DNA from: Telopea speciosissima
Taxonomy: Eukaryota > Streptophyta > Magnoliopsida > Proteales > Proteaceae
NCBI RefSeq assembly: GCF_018873765.1
Contig: NC_057923.1
Coordinates: forward strand, 10,180,413 to 10,244,412
Direction of reading: 5' to 3'
DNA length: 64,000 bases
Below, in pieces: positions 1 to 7,988 of this stretch. Within the stretch, counting starts at the first letter, position 1. Each line of letters opens with the position of its first letter. A model generated the notes under the pieces. The model saw only the letters and a program-made list of their open reading frames with translations. It made no database searches and was not told the origin of the DNA. Position numbers and translations under genes: made by a program.

Positions 1-398
1 TGAAGATAGTTCTGCTTTTGCTTCGTTTAATTAGCAAATCAGATACTGGATTCCTCATTCTTGGAGAAATTGAACTGGATACCAATGATTCATTGTTAAT
101 CAATGATCATAATCTCTCTTTCTCTTATTTTATAAAATATCGAAACTATTGAGAGTTATAGAATTATAGTCTCACATCGGTTTCTTCATATTCTTGATGT
201 CTTGATATATATTTGAGAAGCTCTAGCCTCCTCAATTAACCTTAAGGTTTTGAATTGAATCCATCCAACTGCAACAAAGATGTTGAGTGAAGTGATTTTC
301 GGTGGATCACAATAGGTTAAGAAAAATCCATTCGAAAGTTTAAATCATTATTAAATACATTAAAAACAAATGTTTCTTGTAGGGATGTCTCGCCCACG

Positions 399-556
399 TC
401 TAGATGCAAGAATCGTTATCCTCTGTTGTAACGCATCGTGCGACGCTGCAGAGGCCATGTGACACAATGGGCCCCACATGGTACACATGGCTTCTGCAAT
501 TGCCGCATGATACGTTACAACACCATACTGTAATAGGAGAGGATAAAAATTTCTAG
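399..556. repeat. Foldback / MITE-like element
   Basis: The two ends are imperfect inverted repeats: TCTAGA at each tip, then a shared TTATCCTCT, then about 25 further pairing positions ending in GCCATGTG near the centre. No coding capacity is visible. The structure fits a miniature inverted-repeat element; no clear target-site duplication was found, so the class is open. Confidence 0.55.
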
Positions 557-668
557 ATGCAGGGGGGGAGGGGGCGAAATGACTGCCACATCCCCATGAA
601 AGGCGAAAATGACCGTCCCACATCCATATGCTTCTCCATACAATAAATTGAAGTGTAGTCTATAAAAT

Positions 669-835
669 AAGGGGAATGGATAGGCACGCCACTAGCTCCA
701 GGTAAACTAGCGGGCAGTAGGCACATGGGAGGAGAGGACAAGGGACGGTAGGAGGCCTTTTCACTAGGAGAGGGAGAGAGAGAGGCAGGCACATGCTGGC
801 TGGGCACCTGTGCGGCGTGCCCAACCTTTACCCTT
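669..835. repeat. MITE-like element with ~22-bp terminal inverted repeats
   Basis: The left end (AAGGGGAATGGATAGGCACG...) and the reverse complement of the right end (AAGGGTAAAGGTTGGGCACG...) agree at about 15 of 22 positions. The interior is GA-rich with no open frame worth noting. It lies directly after another foldback. Confidence 0.45.
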
Positions 836-949
836 AAAATAATTTACTTTATATAAATCCACTACAAAACACTAGAGAACATATATAGAATGCCACCACG
901 AATAATATATATATATTTTTTATCAGTTTGATATATATAATCGGTTCAA

Positions 950-1145
950 TAGCATATCGATACTAATCGATTCAAAATCACCACTTAAATGATTTCACTT
1001 CTTAAAATCAAAATCAAACCATTTAACAAACGATTTTACTTTATGAAGACAAAATCCAATCAATTAATAAATGATTTATCGATTCTAATTTAAATGGTTC
1101 AATTTGATTTTGATAACGATTTCGGTTTGCAATTCAAACCCTTAT
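950..1145. repeat. Dispersed repeat rich in AAACGGTT-type motifs (copy 1)
   Basis: A run of short related phrases (gattt-, -ggttcaat, -aacgattt) that recurs in longer, better preserved form at 24243-24510 and 33240-33545. All copies are non-coding. The family was not identified. Confidence 0.4.
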
Positions 1146-1313
1146 TTCCTAAGCATAGTAAAAGATATGTGTACTTTCAACGAAAATAATTAAGATAAGT
1201 TAAATATTAGTAGTATTTGCGTTTGCACCGAGTCCAGTTGTGTTTGAAAGACTAGACATAATGCCCATTCACACTTGATGATTGCGACAATCAAGGCAGT
1301 GTTGCACGGAAAG

Positions 1314-1435
1314 TTATCTGTCCCTCCATTTCCACCAATTCTTCTTATAGGGGGAGTGGATCCCACCGGGCAGGGGATATGATAGTCATTTTTGCCCCCT
1401 ATGAGAGGAATTGGAGGAAATGAAAGGACAGATAA
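1314..1435. mobile_element. MITE family A, copy 1
   Basis: A 122-bp element starting TTATCTGTCC and ending GGACAGATAA, with about 40 bp of inverted pairing per side (TTATCTGTCCCTCCATTTCC against TTATCTGTCCTTTCATTTCC). The centre carries a G-rich block followed by GTGGATCCCACC, a phrase related to the centres of the copies at 9055-9209 and 50047-50200. Non-autonomous DNA transposon; superfamily not assigned. Confidence 0.7.
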
Positions 1436-1534
1436 TTAGAGACGATAAAGATCTGTGTTGCACTCATTCAATTTTTATTTTTCAAACTCATTAATATTCA
1501 TTGTTTCATTATAAAGACTGATCATTAGGATCCT

Positions 1535-1665
1535 CTACTTTCGTGTGCGCCCTACACACAATGAGGCATGCAAAGACCGCCTTATCCCTGACCGAACGTC
1601 TTGCCCAAGCGGGGCTAAGGCGGTCTTTGCACGCCTCATTGTATGTAGGGCGCACACAGAAGTAG
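1535..1665. repeat. Near-perfect 50-bp hairpin (foldback)
   Basis: Left arm 1535-1584 and right arm 1616-1665 pair at about 46 of 50 positions around a 31-nt loop. The arms are GC-rich compared with the surroundings (for example CAAAGACCGCCTTA in the left arm). It could be a MITE remnant or a small-RNA hairpin precursor; the sequence alone does not decide. Confidence 0.75.
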
Positions 1666-1739
1666 GGGTAGGCGAAAGTAAAGGATGTCAATTCGACCAT
1701 CAGGGCCTCTTGCATGGTCGATGAATTATCACATCTAAC

Positions 1740-3087
1740 TGCATAACTGAGTGGTGGTGGTTATTCAGACACATCTGTTTACCTAAAAAAAGTTATCATA
1801 CACATCTATTATTAGGTCTCATCCAAAAACAACACAACAGTTTAGACTGGTCTCATCCAAAATCACCATCCATCAACACAACAGTTTAGACTGTAGTTGC
1901 CATGTTCTTGGTTTGCCGAGAGTCAACCATTGGCAATGTTTAAAGGCTTTATGATTTGGACATGAGATCGGTCTCTATTGATTTTGATTTGAATTGGATC
2001 TAAAAATGGCTAGGAAGGGGCTGGAAACTTTGAAATTTTAATCGGAAAGTTGAACATTTATAATTTTTTTTAAGTTTTTTATTCTAATGATTTGTAAATC
2101 TTGATACGAGAGATAAGTTTTATTGATTTTCAATTTTAGCGACTGAAAGGCAGAAAATCAGTTAGCCCCTCGATTTTGATTCGATATCTTTTTCGAAACA
2201 AATGAAAAGGAAACAAAAAATAAAACATAAATCATGTATCAACTAAACTATCTCGGGGGTTTGCTTAAGAATACGAAAAAGGAATCTCATGTAAATAACA
2301 AGGAATAAGGTTTGATCACATTTATGGGGATTCTGTAAATATCTCGTTCCAAAAATATATTTTCTTTTCTTTAAGTTTGACCAATCCACGATTTAAGTCC
2401 ACAACAGATAACAATCAAGCTTGTTTTGCTTTGTCTTCTCCATTTTGTGGATTAATTTCACAGTGATTCAGACAAAATTCAAGATATATGATTGATTTAT
2501 GGGAGAGCTAGGGTTCTTTGAACAAATAGCATAAAAGAGCGCACCAGTGAGGTGCGACAAAATAGTATCATACATGAGGTAACAATGAGATCATTTCATA
2601 TGAGGAAGAAAAAATAGACATATAAGTGCTAGCATACCCTACCATAATAGCTCAAAGAACCTTCTCCTTTGATTTATAATACGTTCATTAGGTGGTGTGA
2701 TGAATCCAGTGAGAATGATTTAAACTTTACTAATCAAGTGATCCTTAAATAAAACTATTATCTTAGCGAGAGATATTATTACTAGGGAAAAGGTTCACTA
2801 TTTCCCACCGCATTGACTTGTCCTAACCCCCCTTACCCTATTTGAAGATTAAAAAGGGGGAACCCTCCTTCGCTTGAATTAGTACACGGGCATCAGAGGG
2901 AACCCTCTCCCTTATTATCACTTTTATTTGGAGAAAGAGATATCAAATGTCAAATGGGAAAGAGAACAACCTGACACTAGTGTGTAGATTCTATTTCACA
3001 CCCTCTCACATTTCATATTTGGATAGATATGCTTTTAATTATAATCATTCCACCAATAGAGGATCAAATATGTATCAATATTGGGCA
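1740..3087. other. Spacer without recognised gene
   Basis: AT-rich sequence with stops in all frames. Two short direct repeats of a phrase containing CAACACAACAGTTTAGACTG lie at about 1830-1890. Nothing else could be supported. Confidence 0.5.
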
Positions 3088-3482
3088 CGATCTGTCACGC
3101 CCCCATCCTAATAAGGAATAAAATACAATAAATGGGTGATTAGGACGACATGTGTCATCCCAATAAGTTATCAGGATCACGAATGCAGTGTCCCGATACA
3201 CAGTCATTAACTAACATTGATACATATTAATATCAGAGTGCGGAAGATAGGGAATATAATATTCTAAAGATAAGGAAATACAAGCGGAAGCGTTCACCAT
3301 AAAAGTTACATCATGTTCAAACTACTGAGTGATAGATATAGTTAATAGTTTCCATCTTGAGCTGACCACGAGGTAACTACACAAAACTTTAAGTAAGACA
3401 GATAATGTTATTACAAGGCTCAAGGCCCCAAAAGACAAAATATAAAAGGACCAAGTCTCAGCCATCAGTATGCCCCGAAGGC

Positions 3483-3650
3483 TCAGTCATCACAAGGACA
3501 TCCATCGCAGTGCTCTTCAGTCACCGCTTCTAGATCCTCAGTACCAATGTCATTGTAATCTGAGGACTGTACCTCGAGACCAGCGAGATAACTATCACCT
3601 GCATCAACATCTAAAAAGGTGCGCACAAGGGGGGTTAGCTCTACTGAGCT
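3483..3650 (-). CDS. Short acidic open frame in the LTR-like element
   Basis: On the minus strand a polypyrimidine run ending TTTTTAG (about 3621-3615) is followed by an open frame that ends at 3483. Its C-terminal part is strongly acidic and ends in EEHCDGCPCDD. The frame also runs back to about 3677 without a stop. It may be the last exon of a spliced transcript starting near 5750, since a consensus donor (CAAG|GTAATA) lies at 5637/5636. I recognise no family. It could be a chance frame; the splice signals are the only support. Confidence 0.3.
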   Translation of the reverse strand, partial: SSVELTPLVRTFLDVDAGDSYLAGLEVQSSDYNDIGTEDLEAVTEEHCDGCPCDD

Positions 3651-4549
3651 GGTGAAAGAGAAAAGGGGAATGCACAAACAACAAACATATAGTTACCATT
3701 GGTTCATGATGCATGTACATGTTAGATTTATTTTTCCACCTAGCACATAAACTAAGTCAATGGTGTATACTACTTGTGACAACTCAGGAGTCACTGTGGG
3801 TCACTTATCTTATCGCCACAATGAAACCTCAATTGTCATTAGGGGGCCTACGCTGGTCGAAGCCACCAAAACCACCCAGTGGCAGACCCCGATAATCATT
3901 ACTACCATGACTGGCCTCTCTCACACTCCACAGAATCCGGAGCTCTGGCTATCCAACACCTAAACCTATGTTGGTAAGGGTCGTAGCATAAAGGAACAAA
4001 GATCCTAGCCATAGATATACTACATGCAAGTTCTATCGTCCCGAGAGGTATTTCGGGTGCATCAACGTCTCATTCCATCTATCACCCGGGTATCAGCACG
4101 GCACAGCGCATACATACCAATATGACAGGTAATAGAAAGTAATATAAACATAACTGGGGTAGTGGCACCGGTGCTTCCCGACACCGTCACCCGATACAAG
4201 AAAGAATACATTTCACAATCACATTCACATCAATGAATCAATATTTATATAATGCAAGTATGCAATATGCTTGATAATGATACCAGTAACATAATAATAA
4301 ATAATATTATTATTCAAACCCAACAAGTCACCCAAAACCCACTCACCTTTGCTAAGATCTATTTGCTCGAAGGACTGTCGATCCTCAAAAGCACTTCGAT
4401 ATGTGTCGACGGACAAGTTGTTAAAGCCTAGGGTTAAATAAATCAAACACAAACATTAATAGCTATGTAAATGGCTAAGGAGTCCAGGAGTACCCTTGGT
4501 TTAAGTTTTAAACCAAGGCCAGACTCAAATCTGGAAAGACAGCAACAGT

Positions 4550-6049
4550 GGTTGATTGGTGCTGCTCCATCCAATGGACCAGTGGCAAGGGACCAGTAGG
4601 GCTGCAGCAACAAAATCAAGGAAGGGTTCATGGTCTCACACCAAAGGGGTCCCTAGGTACTGTTCTAAGCAATTCCCTATGTTAAGGTCAAGTTTTTCAA
4701 TCAAGGTTTGTACTGGTTGATTGGACTGGTCTATTCAATGAACCAGTGGCAATCAACCCAAAGCTTAAAATACAAGAACATGACTGGAATGGCATGGTTC
4801 ACAGCATGGATCACACAAATGACCCTTAGCAAGATGTTCTAGACCTTGGGGTAGGTCAGAGCCAACACAGGTCCAAGATCCTTGTAGTAGTCGATTAGTA
4901 CTGGTCCATCCAATGGACCAGTAGGATCACAGCTGCAAAAATTGTAAAGGGTTTTATGGGTTCAACATAAAAGGCCTAGCACAAGGTTTTACAGGCCATG
5001 GGCTGACCAAGCTTGCATTTGGGCAAGGTTTCTGGTAGTGGTTGATTGGTACAGGTCCATCTAATGGACCAGTGACAATCAACCAGTACCTGTGCAGCCC
5101 GAAAATTTATATGGTTTCAGTGTTTTGGCTTAGTTTTACAAATCCAAAGCTAGAATTAATGATCAGGAAGTTCAGGTAGGTTACTCTTATGAAAAATTTC
5201 ATAGTCCAAAGGGAAAATCGAACATGCATGGGGGAAAAAAGTCTAATTTCATGGCTGCAACTAACATACATGCTAGGTTCAAGTTCTGGAAATTAAAGAG
5301 AGCAAACAAAGAGAGGTTTTGGGCTTGCATACATGGGGGGTTTGGGGTTCTAACTATGGGATTCACATGTAGGGAGCATGAGCTGCCACTGCTATTAACA
5401 ATACCATTGTAACATTTGAATATTGATGTGTTTCATGTTCTAGAACCTTAAAGAAAAGGATTTACAACAACAGATTGGGTTGCATCTTCATGGGTTTGGG
5501 TTCCTAAGCTCATACATATGAAGGATTTAACATGGGGCCAAAAGATTGATAAATCTATGGTTTAAACTTCAAAAAAGATACAAAACAGAAACAAAAAGGG
5601 TTCAGAGAGGGGAAAATCATGGGGTTAGGGTATTACCTTGATGATCTCAAGCAAAATGGAGTAATCCGAGCTCTCTTCCTTCCTATCCTCTTCTTCTTCT
5701 CCTTCTTTCTCTTCTCTTTTCTCTCCTCTGCCTCCAACGAAATGAATAGGGGAAGATTTCTGGAATTAAGATGGTTTATATATACGTAGAAGACCTAGGG
5801 TCTGTTTGGCTAGGTTGGTTTTAAAGAAAAACACATTTTAAGGCCTATTCTTAAGCACTTAAGCCTATAGTGGGCCCCACATGATCACATTGCTGGGGCA
5901 ATATTCCCACGGGTCAAATTGGGTGCGAGGAGATGATTCGGGGTGCAAAACACTGGGCCCCACACACCGGGTGTGAAATTTACACAAGAGAGCAGCACTG
6001 GTCTATCAAAGTGGTTGATCCGGATCGACCAGTGGCAAAGGACCAGTAG
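4550..6049. repeat. Five dispersed hairpin repeats (GGTTGATTGG...CAATCAACC)
   Basis: Copies lie at about 4550-4599, 4711-4760, 4887-4924, 5039-5088 and 5997-6049. Each contains a variant of ACTGGTCCAT, a 3-nt centre, and ATGGACCAGT, and the better copies extend the pairing outwards with GGTTGATTG and CAATCAACC. The copy at 5039-5088 pairs at 18 of 21 arm positions. The first four are spaced 150-175 bp apart inside a degenerate longer repeat unit. They lie within the LTR-like element. Confidence 0.7.
5775..5784 (-). promoter_or_regulatory. TATA box of the LTR-like element (putative)
   Basis: The minus strand reads TATATATAAACC, followed downstream by a long GA-rich stretch (about 5745-5680), a typical transcribed leader of plant LTRs, and then a consensus splice donor at 5637/5636. 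This sets the likely direction of transcription. Confidence 0.45.
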
Positions 6050-6371
6050 TAAAACAGCAGTAAAATTTGGGTTTGAAATGAAATTCCAGATCACCTAGAA
6101 GCAGAATTGGATAATGGTTTCTTCTAATAAAATTAAGCTCTGTGAATCATTTCTAACAAAAGTGGAATCAAAGCAAATGATGTTCAGAAGAAGAAGTTAT
6201 GTCATTTTAATTAAATAAGGGTCAATCTGCCAAAGTAGCAAAATTTGACCAGCGGGCTCACATCCTTATCTCGACCCTTCTGTCAAAGCTCCACAGACTA
6301 GCCCGGACCTTCAGAATTACGAGAGGGTAGAAACAAGTAGTAAATAGGGTCAGTAGCTTACCCCTCGCCTG

Positions 6372-6644
6372 TCACGGTGTGTCCTCCGTGACCCCAAAGA
6401 GTTTCTTCACAGCGATGCTTACTTCATCGAGAGACGAAGTGTCGATACGGCACGACACGAGGTGTTCCCTCCGGTACTCTTCGCTCTTAGGGCTTGTACT
6501 GGGAGGATAGTCGATGAAGTCGCCGTCGACGAATTTCCCCCACTCCCGGTTGAGAAACCTCTCCTCGACGGGCAAACCCGTGTCAAAGTCAATGATCTTA
6601 TAGTTGGGTTTGACCATCATCGAGAACAGCTCACCAGCATACAT
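6372..6644 (-). CDS. Open frame of unknown function inside the LTR-like element
   Basis: A 90-codon frame near the 6710 end of the element, upstream of its putative TATA box. The product has mixed composition (contains NREWGKFVDGDFIDYPPS) and ends VKKLFGVTEDTP. It has no membrane segment and no motif I can name. It may be a remnant of a captured or retroelement gene, or a chance frame. Confidence 0.25.
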   Translation of the reverse strand: MYAGELFSMMVKPNYKIIDFDTGLPVEERFLNREWGKFVDGDFIDYPPSTSPKSEEYRREHLVSCRIDTSSLDEVSIAVKKLFGVTEDTP

Positions 6645-6715
6645 GGCAGCACCATCTACATATCACGAGGATAGAGATAAATCATTAGAATCTCGGGTGC
6701 GGATGTAACACGATC

Positions 6716-7600
6716 GATAATGATACGGACCAAACGGTATGTCGAATGCGATATATATTGATATTTATAACCATGTCTACATTATTATTTCTTTTTTAAT
6801 CTTCGGTTACAACTTACTATTGGTAGAAACCTTATGAAGAATACCACACAAAACCCTAGAACATGATGAAACAATTAATATATCAAGTTAGAGCATACCT
6901 TACACGTGGGTATGTTGGAGAAAACCTCGTAGAATTTCCTTATGATAAACACGAATAAATCATTTGGTTTGGATATCTTCCATAGTCTTCTTCTCCCACT
7001 AGCACCTCTCAAATTCTTAATGGGAAGAATAGATATTAAGAGCAAGAGAGTGCAAAGACCCTAACTGTGTATTTATAATATAAAACCCTAATACTTACCC
7101 ACCCCATAATCGAAAAGATTAGAATACCTCTAGTACCCCTAAAGTGGTCCCAAAGACCCAAACTATATTTATATCTATAGATACACATCAATAGATAAAG
7201 GTATAATTAAGCTAAATCTACAATTACAATTCATAATAAAAAAATAAAAATTCTTATACAGCTTTTAAGGAGGATAGGGCCATACTCCATAGGGTCAAGT
7301 CCAGGTGTCAAGCGAAATTACAAAGACACATAACCACAAGGATGTCTTTTCCCCCTAAAAGCCACCAAAATTTAGAGGCAGAGTATCTCAAGAGCGACAA
7401 TTTTAATCTTCCCTTTTTTCTTCGAGAAGGGACATGTGGGATTCCATCTGTACGCCTCACAGGCGTTCCTGATCCCAAGTCTCTTCGCTTCTCTCTTTCT
7501 TCGTAATTTAACTCTATTGTTCGACTAATGAATAATCTTTACCCCCAAAAAAAAAATAATGATGAATAATCCCATCAGTAATTAGTATCTACTGACGAAG
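6716..7600. other. Spacer upstream of CYCD1
   Basis: AT-rich DNA with no gene. The part around 6890-7190 has features of an old LTR on the minus strand, but its ends could not be placed. Confidence 0.4.
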
Positions 7601-7616
7601 AACTAACGTGCTTCAA

Positions 7617-7624
7617 CCACGTGG
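7617..7624. promoter_or_regulatory. G-box (CCACGTGG)
   Basis: A palindromic CCACGTGG about 370 bp upstream of the cyclin start codon and 135 bp upstream of its TATA box. G-boxes bind bZIP and bHLH factors in plants; use here is inferred from position only. Confidence 0.45.
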
Positions 7625-7756
7625 GTTTTTACGACTTTGTGAGAGGGAGAGCGAAAATAGAAATTTCCAACAGAGAATTCAAAATTTTCTGCTTCTCATC
7701 TCTTTTTTAGGTCAATTATAATAAATATTTCCAAAAATTACGTAAAAACCAATCCA

Positions 7757-7765
7757 TATTTATAA
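7757..7765 (+). promoter_or_regulatory. Putative TATA box of the CYCD1 gene
   Basis: TATTTATAA stands about 230 bp before the assigned start codon. Transcription would start near 7790, at or just after the in-frame ATG at 7788. This is one reason for choosing the ATG at 7989. Confidence 0.5.
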
Positions 7766-7988
7766 CCCCAGGACTCCATAGAAACAGATGAAACATTCAC
7801 ATTTGAGCAGCAACTATAAAGCCTCTCTCTCACAGTCTCAGTCTCAGTCTCCACTCACGTGGATTGGATTCTCGGGCGGCTTTCTGAAGGAGAAGACCTT
7901 TCTTCTTATTCTCCAATCCTTTCATCAGTTTCGTTTGATCAAAGATGGGAAGAGAATGAGGATTAATTTTCATAGACGATCGATTATC

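Larger units (their letters stand above)
3093..6710 (-). mobile_element. 3.6-kb solo-LTR-like element with 5-bp target-site duplication
   Basis: The element starts TGTCACGCCCCC and ends GGATGTAACA, that is TG...CA, and is flanked on both sides by CGATC (3088-3092 and 6711-6715). TG...CA ends with a 5-bp duplication are the hallmark of LTR retroelements. No second copy of the ends lies inside, so it is best read as a solo LTR of unusual length or a non-autonomous LTR derivative. Orientation is taken as minus because that strand shows a TATA box at 5775-5784, a GA-rich leader, a splice donor at 5637/5636 and a short acidic open frame near the far end. The termini also resemble each other as inverted repeats over about 16 bp, so a TIR element is a weaker alternative. 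No gag or pol domain was seen. Confidence 0.7.

Noticed and set aside
3093..6710. DNA transposon with terminal inverted repeats
   Set aside because: End similarity is only about 11 of 16 positions and the duplication is 5 bp with TG...CA termini, which fits an LTR better. Kept as a weaker alternative.
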